From: Candidatus Gastranaerophilales bacterium Zag_111
GTDB taxonomy: Bacteria > Cyanobacteriota > Vampirovibrionia > Gastranaerophilales > Gastranaerophilaceae
Direction: 5' to 3'
NCBI GenBank assembly: GCA_001899395.1
Contig: MOYD01000064.1
Coordinates: forward strand, 1-33,754
DNA length: 33,754 bases
A program made the translations under genes and the position numbers. Position 1 is the stretch's first letter, and each line of letters starts with the position of its first letter. The notes under the pieces were generated by a model. It made no database searches. It saw only the letters and a program-made list of their open reading frames with translations, and was not told the origin of the DNA. Below, piece by piece: positions 8,482 to 16,685 of the stretch.

Positions 8482-8515
8482 GAGCCTCTCTAACAGCAAG
8501 AGGCTCATTTTTAAT
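8482..8515. terminator. Bidirectional terminator between plus and minus genes
   Basis: GAGCCTCT (8482-8489) pairs with AGAGGCTC (8499-8506) around a 9-base loop. The plus strand continues ATTTTTAATT. The minus strand carries a weaker T-containing tail. The trhP stop codon is immediately beside it, so it serves trhP and any transcript arriving from yciO. Confidence 0.75.
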
Positions 8516-9756
8516 TAATGATTGGCTCTTAACAGTACGGCAGTAGAAATATCTACAGGATCTTTTAGGGCAAGACTTACGTAATATCCGTCACCCGGAG
8601 CAAGATCGCAAGGCTTTCCGTGTTTATCCAGCATGGTATTGCCGTCAAGCAGGATCTGACCTTTAGGAGTGAAAAGAATTAATTTATCGTCTTTGGCAAA
8701 ACGGTTTTTAACTTTGATATAAAGTCTTTCATCTTTTTGCTCTTCAATTGCACCAACGATTATCCAATTGCCGTGGGTGGGCGAATTAGTGGTATATTCC
8801 TGCGTTTCATCAGGACGGTGAACTTCAAGAAGACCTGTCGTATATCCGCGGGATGGAATGGAATTTACTATTTCAAAGGATTCATTAGGGATTTCGCCGC
8901 CTGCTGCAATGCTGTCAATGGCCAAACGGTAAGCCCGGCTTACGGCACCTGAGTAAAAAGGAGAACGGGAACGTCCTTCAATTTTAAGCGAATCAACACC
9001 GATGTCCATTAAACGCTTAATTAATGGCAGTGCGCATAAATCTTTTGAGTTTAAAAGATAAGAACCGTGCTCATCCTCTTCAATCGGCATCCACTCTCCT
9101 TGACGTTTAGAGCTTTCTTCGATTTCTGCGTATAGAGAACGAACGTTATAACCCCAGCGGCAGGAGTTGGTACAAGCCCCGACATTAGCATCACGGCGCG
9201 CAAGCAGCCCTGAAATAAGGCAGCGTCCCGATACTGCAATACACAAAGCACCGTGCACGAACACTTCAAGTTCCATGTCAGGGCAATCATCACGGATCAT
9301 GGCGATTTCCTGCAGCGTAAGCTCACGGGCAAGAATGCAGCGGGTAATGCCGATTTTCTGCCAGAACTTTACGGTTCCGGAGTTTACGGTATTTGCTTGG
9401 ACGGAAAGATGAACTGGAATATCAGGATGGCGTTCACGGGCCAGCATGATAAGCCCCGGATCAGCCATAATAAAAGCATCGGGTTTTAATGCCGCAACTT
9501 CATCAAGCGCAGGAATAAATGACTGCGTTCTTCTCATGTGCGGAATTACATTTAATACGGCAAAAAATTTCTTGCCGCGTTCGTGTAGATGGTCAATTCC
9601 TTTGGCAAAATCTTCACGGGTAAATCCGTTGCCGCGAACGCGCAGCGACCAGCGGGGAATTCCGGCATAAACGGCATCGGCACCGTAAGCTGCAGCCATT
9701 TTTAAATGTTCAAAGCTTCCTGCAGGAGCTAAAAGTTCGGGTTTATTCACAGTCAA
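8515..9756 (-). CDS. trhP: Peptidase U32-family tRNA hydroxylation protein TrhP (YegQ)
   Basis: 413 residues matching E. coli YegQ/TrhP throughout: PELLAPAGS at the start, YGADAVYAG, MADPGLIMLARE, IPVHLSVQANTVN, VFVHGALCIAVSGRCLISG, and SLKIEGRSRSPFY. Cys172, Cys179, Cys195 and Cys199 form the conserved U32 cysteine set, taken to hold an iron-sulfur cluster. TrhP makes 5-hydroxyuridine at the wobble position (U34) of certain tRNAs using prephenate, so the 'peptidase' name is historical. The reading frame has no ATG at its start. TTG at 9756 overlaps the rdgC stop by 14 bases, while GTG at 9750 (411 residues) is the alternative and has a better-spaced AGAG upstream. Coupled translation with rdgC is likely. 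E. coli TrhP is about 40 residues longer. Confidence 0.92.
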   Translation of the reverse strand: MTVNKPELLAPAGSFEHLKMAAAYGADAVYAGIPRWSLRVRGNGFTREDFAKGIDHLHERGKKFFAVLNVIPHMRRTQSFIPALDEVAALKPDAFIMADPGLIMLARERHPDIPVHLSVQANTVNSGTVKFWQKIGITRCILARELTLQEIAMIRDDCPDMELEVFVHGALCIAVSGRCLISGLLARRDANVGACTNSCRWGYNVRSLYAEIEESSKRQGEWMPIEEDEHGSYLLNSKDLCALPLIKRLMDIGVDSLKIEGRSRSPFYSGAVSRAYRLAIDSIAAGGEIPNESFEIVNSIPSRGYTTGLLEVHRPDETQEYTTNSPTHGNWIIVGAIEEQKDERLYIKVKNRFAKDDKLILFTPKGQILLDGNTMLDKHGKPCDLAPGDGYYVSLALKDPVDISTAVLLRANH

Positions 9757-10657
9757 AAATCTCTGAAATGCTGTCGATTAATGAAGTCAAGACTTCCCCT
9801 TGCAGACATAAATGCGCAGCCATATCGGCAACGGCATCATCTGATTTTTCAGGAAGGTTCTTTTCAAGGAATTGATCAAGAGGGCGCATTCTTTTGACCG
9901 TTAAGTCAGAAGAAAGTACACACATAACGGTATCTTCAAAAATAAGCTGTAAATCGGTTATTACTTTGCCGGCATTTATATGTACGGCAATTTCGTCGGA
10001 GCTTAAATCTTCTTTTGATACCTTTACGGTACCGCCTTCATCATCAGTACTTTTTAATGTGGCATCATTGCCTAATGTAAAAACATTAGGCAAATCATTA
10101 TTTGATATCCAGGATGTCATGCGATCTTCAACAACGCAGCGGGGCTGGAAGCATTTGGCCGGAAATGTTGAAAAAGCTTCTCGAAGCATGGCGATAGCCC
10201 GTTCGGCACGTTTTGCCGACGATACTGACACTGCCACATAGCCTTTTTCTGAATTAACGCAGATCAAAAGTTCGCGGCGAGCCGAAAAAGCTTGAGCTAA
10301 AAGTTTATTAACGACGGCGGTTTTAAGCGCCTGCTTTTCATTTTTACGCAGTTCCCGCTTTAAAGCGATTTCTTTATTTTCGATTTCTTCATCAAGCTCG
10401 TTTTTAATAACTGAAGCCGGTAAAAGCTTATTTTCTTCTACAATCTTAAAAAAGTGATTATGTGCATTTGAAAAAGTGAAAGCTTTAGCGCTTTTGCCGA
10501 AAATCGGTGCAAAACCTAAAGTAGATACCTCTTGAGCCATGCACGGACGATATGCTTTTTCACTTACGGTTTTTTCTAAAAGTTCTTCGTCTTTGAAATA
10601 ATTTTTGATTTCTTCACTAAGTTCAAGGCGGTAAATTCTGGCATTTTTAAACCACAT
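9743..10657 (-). CDS. rdgC: Recombination-associated protein RdgC
   Basis: 304 residues (E. coli RdgC 303). It begins MWFKNARIYRLELS, comparable to MLWFKNLMVYRL in E. coli, and keeps the RdgC pattern of a Lys/Glu-rich helical middle (about 90-125), the SSAKRAERAI region and the MTSWI block. RdgC forms a ring dimer on double-stranded DNA and restrains RecA. I prefer the ATG at 10657 over the one at 10663: the Shine-Dalgarno AAGAGGA (10664-10670) abuts the upstream ATG with no spacer but lies six bases before this one. It is the first gene of an rdgC-trhP unit, divergent from gyrA. A TACAAT -10-like box is at 10693-10698 (minus strand), with no clear -35. Confidence 0.92.
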   Translation of the reverse strand: MWFKNARIYRLELSEEIKNYFKDEELLEKTVSEKAYRPCMAQEVSTLGFAPIFGKSAKAFTFSNAHNHFFKIVEENKLLPASVIKNELDEEIENKEIALKRELRKNEKQALKTAVVNKLLAQAFSARRELLICVNSEKGYVAVSVSSAKRAERAIAMLREAFSTFPAKCFQPRCVVEDRMTSWISNNDLPNVFTLGNDATLKSTDDEGGTVKVSKEDLSSDEIAVHINAGKVITDLQLIFEDTVMCVLSSDLTVKRMRPLDQFLEKNLPEKSDDAVADMAAHLCLQGEVLTSLIDSISEIFDCE

Positions 10658-10874
10658 GCTCATTCCTCTTTTTGTTTTGTTTTTAAGATACTTATTGTAC
10701 CTTTTTTTGTATGTGTTTCTATGGGTAAAAATTGCTTAAAAATGAGAAAAATGCTAAAATGCTACGCTGTTTTCGGCATTAATTTCATATAAAAATTAGT
10801 GCATTATCAAAGGTTTTTAGTTTGGTTAATTTACTTTCAAAGTAGATTTCCCCGTGCTTAAAAATACTTGTCAT

Positions 10875-10903
10875 AAGACAAAGTGAAAAAAGCGTCTTAT
10901 AAA
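10875..10903 (+). promoter_or_regulatory. Candidate gyrA promoter within an inverted repeat
   Basis: AAGACA (10875-10880), a 17-bp spacer and TATAAA (10898-10903) make a plausible sigma-70 promoter. It lies inside an inverted repeat in which GTCAT-AAGAC (10870-10879) is complementary to GTCTT...ATGAC (10894-10907) with four unpaired bases. A smaller palindrome, GCGTC/GACGC, surrounds the -10. The leader to the ATG would be about 45 bases, with AAGG at 10944-10947. Confidence 0.45.
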
Positions 10904-10955
10904 TGACGCAAATTATTTTGAAGATTTACGATCCCCTCTTATTAAGGTACTTTTC

Positions 10956-13907
10956 ATGGCGGATATTACCGACGATTCTTTAAATCAGGAATCACAAAAT
11001 TCAGTAAAACAGGATGGTAGCGGAGATGTCACTGCGTCTGCAGGCATAAGACAAAGCAGTGAAGACCATTCTGATGACGGTATTGATACGGCATCGCAGA
11101 GCGTATCTGCCAATGTGGCAACCGTAAAGCTTGAAGATGAGCTTAAAAAATCCTTTATCGATTACGCGATGTCGGTAATTGTCGATCGTGCGCTGCCTGA
11201 TGTTCGTGACGGTTTAAAACCCGTGCATCGCCGCGTGCTTTATGATATGTACGATTTAAAGATTTGGCATAACGGTCAGACTAAAAAATCCGCTCGTGTC
11301 GTAGGTGATGTAATCGGTCGTTTCCATCCGCACGGAGATGCAGCCGTATATGAAACCATCGTGCGTATGGCTCAATGGTTCTCCATGCGTGCTCCGCTTA
11401 TTTTCGGTCAAGGCAACTTCGGTAATATCGACGGCGATGGTCCGGCGGCAATGCGTTACACCGAAGTACGCATGACCAAGATTGCCGAAATGATGCTGCA
11501 GGATATTGATAAGGAAACCGTCGATACTTATCCTAACTATGACGGTAATGAGCAAATCCCTGAGGTGCTGCCGACTCGTTTCCCGAATTTGCTTGTAAAC
11601 GGTTCATCCGGCATTGCTGTTGGTATGGCAACCAATATTCCGCCGCATAATTTAGGGGAAGTGATTGACGGTACCGTAGCGCTGCTTGACAATCCGGATT
11701 TAGGTCTTGACGATCTTATGCGTTATATCCCGGGCCCTGATTTTCCTACAGGAGGCTTTATCGTCGGCAATGCCGGCATCCGTGAAGCTTATCGCACCGG
11801 CCGCGGCCGCTGCATTATGCGTGCCCGCACTCATATTGAGGAAGATAAGTCGGGGCGCAAGACCATATATGTCGATGAGATTCCTTATGTCGTCAATAAG
11901 AGCGCTATCGTAAAACAAATTGCCGAGCTTGTACGAGATAAAAAAATTGAAGGCATTTCGGAAGTCAATGATTTATCCGATAAAGACAATCAGGTACGTA
12001 TTGCTATTGACTTAAAGCGCGATGCTTATGAAGAGGCGGTTTTAAATAATTTATTTGAACGTACCTCTTTGCAGTCAAGCTTCCCGATAAACATGATTGC
12101 TCTGGTGCATAATCATCCGCGGCAGCTGCCCCTTAAGGAGATTTTAAGCGAGTTTATTAATTTCCGTCGCGAGGTTGTAACCCGCCGTACAGTTTACCTG
12201 CTGCGTCAGGATCGCCGTAAGGCATTCCTTGATGAAGGCTTAATCGTTGCCAAAGCTAACATCAATAAGATTGTCGACATGATTACGGATTCGGCTAATG
12301 CCGATGAAGCCCGCCGTCGCTTGATGGAAGAACCGTGGGACGGTACTTTGATTTCTTCTTTAATTGAAAGAACTGAAGAAGGATTTAATATTTGCCTGCC
12401 GTCAGGAATTGATCCTAAAGCGGGCCTTCATGACGATAAGTACTATTTGTCTGAAGAGCAGGCGCGCGCGATTCTTGCTTTGCAGCTGCAAAGACTTACC
12501 CATCTTGCAGGAGATGAAATTCAGGCAGATTACAAGGCACTTATCGAAAACATCAAGGGTTATCTTGAAATATTGAATAATCCCGTGCGCATGAACGAGG
12601 TCATTCGCGGCGAGCTTATTGAAGTCAAAGAAGCTTTTGCCGACAAACGCCGCAGTGATTTTACCGAAGATTACGGTAAGTTATCCAAAGCCGATTTTAT
12701 CGCGCCGCAGGATGTTATTGTTACTCTGTCGCAGGAAGGCTACATTAAATATCAGGATATTTCCACTTATGAAGCTCAGCAGCGCGGAGGTAAAGGCCGT
12801 CAGGCGGCAAAGCTTAAGGATGATGATTTCATTTCCCGCATGGCTGTAACCAATACTCATGATACCTTGATGTGCTTTACCGATAAAGGACGCGTTTTTG
12901 CTTCCAAGGTATTTGATTTGCCGACCTCCGAAAACAGAACATGGCGCGGACGTCCTATTCAGAATATCTTTAAAATTGAAGAGGGTGAAAAAATCACTGC
13001 TTTGCTCCCGGTGTCCGAATTTGATGAAAATCATTTCATCATCATGGCAACCGTTATGGGGTATATCAAGAAAGTAAAACTCAGTGCTTTTAAGTCATTT
13101 ATGCAGCGCGTAAACGATCAGGCGATTAAGGCAATAACTTTACGTGAAGGCGACAGCTTGATGGGAGCTGAGATTTCAAGCGGAGATGATGATGTCTTCG
13201 TATTCAGCTCTGACGGGCAATGCATCCGCATATGTGAGTTCTACAATAAAAAAGATGTCGCAGATAATGATGAGAGCGATGATGACGGAGCTGAGCCGGA
13301 GGTTGAGGAAAATGAAGATCAGTCTTCGGAAGGTGAGGTAAAAGTCATCGATCGTCATGCAGGTCAGGGAATAAGACCGTCAGGACGCGGCAGCGGTGCT
13401 TTGCGCATTATTAAGTTAAGACCAGGACAAACCGCCGTGTCATTAATTTTGTTAAGTGTTGACGAAACAGATCCTGAAGCGGTAATGGTAACGGCAAACG
13501 GCTACGGCAAGCGTATTTTGTTAACTGATATTCCTTTGCGCATGAACCGCGGCAGCAGCGGCGTTAAGACCATGAGTCATATGGATCGTAACGGAAAGCT
13601 TGTAGGGGTAGTTCGCTCTGACATTAACAGTGATTATCTTGTCATTACCGATTTAGGTCATATGACACGTACTCCGGTAAGCAACTTGCCTTTGCCCGGA
13701 CGTACTGCAGGCGGTGTAATCGTGATGCGCCCATATGAAGGTGAAAGCATAATTGCGTTACAATCAATACCTGAGAACGTCGTTGCGTCAAATGAGCATA
13801 CCCGTAATGCCCGTAATCTTGATAAGAATGACGAGCTTGAGATTATTGAAAAATTAAACGGCGGAAAAGATAAGGACGCTGAAGAAACCTCCAAGGAGGA
13901 TATTTAA
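10956..13907 (+). CDS. gyrA: DNA gyrase subunit A
   Basis: 983 residues; with GyrB it introduces negative supercoils. The winged-helix core begins about residue 57 (KLEDELKKSFIDYAMSVIV), and catalytic Tyr168 lies in AAMRYTEVRM. The C-terminal DNA-wrapping pinwheel carries the GyrA box QQRGGKG at residues 608-614. Three features are unlike E. coli GyrA (875 residues). There is an extra acidic, Ser/Asp/Gln-rich N-terminal segment of about 50 residues. An Asp/Glu-rich insert of about 40 residues (around 770-800) sits inside the C-terminal domain. In the quinolone region HPHGDAAVYETIV, Ala129 replaces E. coli Ser83 and Glu133 replaces Asp87. The stop codon TAA directly abuts the serC ATG, whose Shine-Dalgarno AAGGAGG lies inside gyrA. 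Confidence 0.97.
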   Translation: MADITDDSLNQESQNSVKQDGSGDVTASAGIRQSSEDHSDDGIDTASQSVSANVATVKLEDELKKSFIDYAMSVIVDRALPDVRDGLKPVHRRVLYDMYDLKIWHNGQTKKSARVVGDVIGRFHPHGDAAVYETIVRMAQWFSMRAPLIFGQGNFGNIDGDGPAAMRYTEVRMTKIAEMMLQDIDKETVDTYPNYDGNEQIPEVLPTRFPNLLVNGSSGIAVGMATNIPPHNLGEVIDGTVALLDNPDLGLDDLMRYIPGPDFPTGGFIVGNAGIREAYRTGRGRCIMRARTHIEEDKSGRKTIYVDEIPYVVNKSAIVKQIAELVRDKKIEGISEVNDLSDKDNQVRIAIDLKRDAYEEAVLNNLFERTSLQSSFPINMIALVHNHPRQLPLKEILSEFINFRREVVTRRTVYLLRQDRRKAFLDEGLIVAKANINKIVDMITDSANADEARRRLMEEPWDGTLISSLIERTEEGFNICLPSGIDPKAGLHDDKYYLSEEQARAILALQLQRLTHLAGDEIQADYKALIENIKGYLEILNNPVRMNEVIRGELIEVKEAFADKRRSDFTEDYGKLSKADFIAPQDVIVTLSQEGYIKYQDISTYEAQQRGGKGRQAAKLKDDDFISRMAVTNTHDTLMCFTDKGRVFASKVFDLPTSENRTWRGRPIQNIFKIEEGEKITALLPVSEFDENHFIIMATVMGYIKKVKLSAFKSFMQRVNDQAIKAITLREGDSLMGAEISSGDDDVFVFSSDGQCIRICEFYNKKDVADNDESDDDGAEPEVEENEDQSSEGEVKVIDRHAGQGIRPSGRGSGALRIIKLRPGQTAVSLILLSVDETDPEAVMVTANGYGKRILLTDIPLRMNRGSSGVKTMSHMDRNGKLVGVVRSDINSDYLVITDLGHMTRTPVSNLPLPGRTAGGVIVMRPYEGESIIALQSIPENVVASNEHTRNARNLDKNDELEIIEKLNGGKDKDAEETSKEDI

Positions 13908-14993
13908 ATGAAGGTTTGGAATTATAGTGCAGGTCCGAGCATGATCCCTGTACCCGTTATGGAAAAGGCACAAAAGGAGTTTTGTGATTTTAACGGTCTT
14001 GGAATGGGTATTGTAGAAATGTCGCATCGCAGCGCCGAGTATATGGCGGTAGCAGCAGAGGCTGAACAGCTGTTGCGCGATATTATGGAAATTCCTGCAA
14101 ATTATAAAATATTGTTTGAGCAGGGCGGCGGACGCGGTCAGTTTGCCGCTGTTCCTTTAAATATTCTTCCCGAGGACGGATTTGCCGATTATTTCGTGAC
14201 CGGACATTGGTCACGCTGCGCGTATAAAGAATGTGCCGAGCGTTACGGTAAAGCAATTTTGCATGAATGCATCGAGAAAGACAGTGACGGTAATTTTTAT
14301 ATAGATTACTCAAAGATGCAGGTAACTCCCGGCGCAGCTTACGCTTATGCCTGCATTAATGAAACCGTAAACGGTATTGAAATGTTTAATCTGCCTGAGA
14401 CGGGAGACGTTCCTTTAATTGTTGATATGTCATCGAATATTCTTACTCGTAAGATTGATGTGTCTAAATTCGGCGCGATTATTTTCGGTGCACAGAAGAA
14501 CGTCGCTCCTGCCGGTCTTACCGTTACTATCGTAAGAGAAGATTTACTGGGGCGTGCCCGCAAATATTGTCCGTCAATTTTTGACTGGTCCGTGCTTGCC
14601 GCTCATGATTCCATGTACAACACTCCTAATTCTTTTGCCTGGTATATGGCCGGTCTTGACTTTAAATGGATTAAAGACTTGGGCGGTGTCGCAGAACTGG
14701 AAAAACGTAATTGTCAGAAAGCAAACCTTTTATATAATTTTCTTGATAGTACAGACTTTTACCGCTGTCCTATCGCCAAATCTGATCGCTCTCGCGTAAA
14801 TTGCGTGTTTACTTTAAAAGACGAGAGTCTCAATGCCGAATTTTTAGCTCAGGCAAAATCTGAGCATTTGGTGGGACTTAAGGGACACAAAGTTTTAGGC
14901 GGAATGCGTGCTAGCATCTATAATGCCATGCCGCTTGATGGTGTAGAAGTTTTGGTGAGGTATTTAGATAAATTTGCCAAGGCTCACTCATAG
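13908..14993 (+). CDS. serC: Phosphoserine aminotransferase
   Basis: 361 residues (E. coli SerC 362). A pyridoxal-phosphate enzyme converting 3-phosphohydroxypyruvate and glutamate to phosphoserine in serine synthesis, and also acting in the pyridoxal phosphate pathway of gammaproteobacteria. Seen: the N-terminal WNYSAGPSMIPVPV block, GGGRGQF, the TGHWS segment, and Schiff-base Lys197 in FGAQKNVAPAG, with HKVLGGMRASIYNAMP near the C-terminus. The ATG follows the gyrA stop with no gap and uses a near-perfect AAGGAGG at 13893-13899, so it is translationally linked to gyrA. gyrA-serC order also occurs in Pseudomonas. fadD starts 12 bp downstream. Confidence 0.96.
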   Translation: MKVWNYSAGPSMIPVPVMEKAQKEFCDFNGLGMGIVEMSHRSAEYMAVAAEAEQLLRDIMEIPANYKILFEQGGGRGQFAAVPLNILPEDGFADYFVTGHWSRCAYKECAERYGKAILHECIEKDSDGNFYIDYSKMQVTPGAAYAYACINETVNGIEMFNLPETGDVPLIVDMSSNILTRKIDVSKFGAIIFGAQKNVAPAGLTVTIVREDLLGRARKYCPSIFDWSVLAAHDSMYNTPNSFAWYMAGLDFKWIKDLGGVAELEKRNCQKANLLYNFLDSTDFYRCPIAKSDRSRVNCVFTLKDESLNAEFLAQAKSEHLVGLKGHKVLGGMRASIYNAMPLDGVEVLVRYLDKFAKAHS

Positions 14994-15005
14994 CAAAGAG
15001 GTTTT

Positions 15006-16685
15006 ATGACGCAAAAGGATCTGCCGTGGATTAAAAGTTATCCTCCTGAAGTTTCTTTTGACGTTGACACTCGTCCGTTTGAAAATTTAAATGACCTCTT
15101 TGATTATGTAGTGCGATGCTACGCAGATAAGACCGCATATATTAATATGTCCGGTCATATTTCATATGAAAATCTTGCGGTGGAAGTTGAGTATTTCGCC
15201 GCATTTTTACAAAAATATTGCAAGCTTAAAAAGGGTGATAGGCTTGCAATAATGATGCCCAACCTTATTCAATATCCGATTGCTCTTTTTGCCGCGTTAA
15301 AGGCCGGACTTACTGTAGTTAACATAAATCCTTTATATACTCCGCGCGAACTTGGAACTCAGCTTGCCGATTGTAAGGCTGATGCCATTGTGGTAATTGC
15401 CAATTATGCTTTTAATCTGCAGAAAGTTATCGGGCAAACCCGGATACGGCATGTCATAGTGACGGAAGTCGGCGATGCTCTGGGATTTTTTCGCGGGCGC
15501 TTAGTGAATTTTATGGTGCGATCCGTTTTAAAAATGGTGCCTAAATTCATTATGCCTAACAGCATTTCCTTTAAAAAAGCTTTGCGTATCGGCTCGCAGC
15601 TGACTCTTGATCCGGTTCTTAATCGTTATGATGATATCGCATTTTTGCAATATACCGGCGGTACGACGGGAAAGCCTAAAGGTGCTGAATTAACTCATGG
15701 CAATATTATTGCTAATATTTCAGAACTGTTAGCCTATTACGGATCGGTTGTCGACAGGGGACAGGAAACCGTGGTTACCGCTTTGCCGCTTTACCATATT
15801 TTTGCGATGACGGTAAACTGCATGTTGTTCTTTGCAATCGGTGCGACCAACATCCTTATTACCGATCCGCGCAGAATTAAGGATTTTATTAAAGAATTAA
15901 AGCATCATCCTGATATTTCGATTTTTACCGGAGTTAATACTTTATTTAATGCCTTATTAAATCATCCGGATTTTGAACACGTAGCTTTAGGGCGACTGCG
16001 TCTTGTCATCGGCGGTGGAGCTGCGGTACAGTCTGGGGTTGCGCAGCGTTTTAAAGCGCGAACCGGTCTTAACATTTTGGAAGGTTACGGTCTTACAGAA
16101 TGCTCTCCAGTATGCTCAGTATGTCCTTATACGGCAAAAGAATATACAGGATCAATAGGTCTGCCTTTACCCGGGACTTATGCCCGTATTATTGACGCTG
16201 ATGATAATGAAATTTGGGATTTGAATACGCCCGGTGAGCTTGAAATCAAAGGCCCTCAAGTTATGAAAGGTTATTATCATAATGAAGAGGATACTAAAAA
16301 AGTAATGCATGACGGTTATGTGCGTACGGGCGATATCGCGGTTTGGCTTGAAGGCGGCTACATTAAGATTATCGATAGATTAAAAGATATGATTTTAGTG
16401 TCGGGATTTAATGTTTTTCCGTCGGAAATTGAAGATGTGGTCAGTAAGTTCGATAAAGTGCTTGAATGTGCTGCAATCGGCGTTAAATCAGATAAGACCG
16501 GAGAAGCAATCAAGCTTTTTGTGGTAAAACGCGATCCGTCGGTTACTGCTGAGGAAATAAAGGATTATTGCAGATCGTATCTCACTCCGTATAAAATTCC
16601 GCACATTGTCGAATTTACTAATGATTTGCCAAAATCTGCCATCGGCAAGGTTTTGCGCCGTCGTTTGCGTACTGAAGCTAAATGA
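15006..16685 (+). CDS. fadD: Long-chain fatty acid-CoA ligase FadD
   Basis: 559 residues (E. coli FadD 561). It activates fatty acids with ATP and CoA at the inner face of the membrane. Motifs in order: the phosphate-binding loop YTGGTTGKPKG starting at Tyr216, GYGLTE at 360-365, the hinge/FACS region YVRTGDIAVW leading to DRLKDMILVSGFNVFPSEIE, and catalytic Lys548 in SAIGKVLRRRL. It lies 12 bp after serC and shares ATGA with rnd. fadD immediately followed by rnd is the E. coli arrangement. In an anaerobe without obvious beta-oxidation its use may be incorporation of exogenous fatty acids, which is inference. Confidence 0.95.
   Translation: MTQKDLPWIKSYPPEVSFDVDTRPFENLNDLFDYVVRCYADKTAYINMSGHISYENLAVEVEYFAAFLQKYCKLKKGDRLAIMMPNLIQYPIALFAALKAGLTVVNINPLYTPRELGTQLADCKADAIVVIANYAFNLQKVIGQTRIRHVIVTEVGDALGFFRGRLVNFMVRSVLKMVPKFIMPNSISFKKALRIGSQLTLDPVLNRYDDIAFLQYTGGTTGKPKGAELTHGNIIANISELLAYYGSVVDRGQETVVTALPLYHIFAMTVNCMLFFAIGATNILITDPRRIKDFIKELKHHPDISIFTGVNTLFNALLNHPDFEHVALGRLRLVIGGGAAVQSGVAQRFKARTGLNILEGYGLTECSPVCSVCPYTAKEYTGSIGLPLPGTYARIIDADDNEIWDLNTPGELEIKGPQVMKGYYHNEEDTKKVMHDGYVRTGDIAVWLEGGYIKIIDRLKDMILVSGFNVFPSEIEDVVSKFDKVLECAAIGVKSDKTGEAIKLFVVKRDPSVTAEEIKDYCRSYLTPYKIPHIVEFTNDLPKSAIGKVLRRRLRTEAK

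Larger units (their letters stand above)
7787..8514. other. 728-bp gene-free stretch holding decayed IS200/IS605 material
   Basis: No intact gene is present. Its parts are an unidentified 43-codon open stretch (7791-7919), a 44-codon open tail ending TAG at 8049, a stem-loop at 8002-8023, an IS605-type right-end hairpin at 8035-8065, a broken tnpB fragment at 8119-8412, a short open tail (8391-8474) ending just before the terminator, and the bidirectional terminator at 8482-8506. The tail 7915-8049 (containing the run KIGSKNSPKF) reads through the right-end hairpin, as the 3' ends of tnpB genes usually do. Confidence 0.6.
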
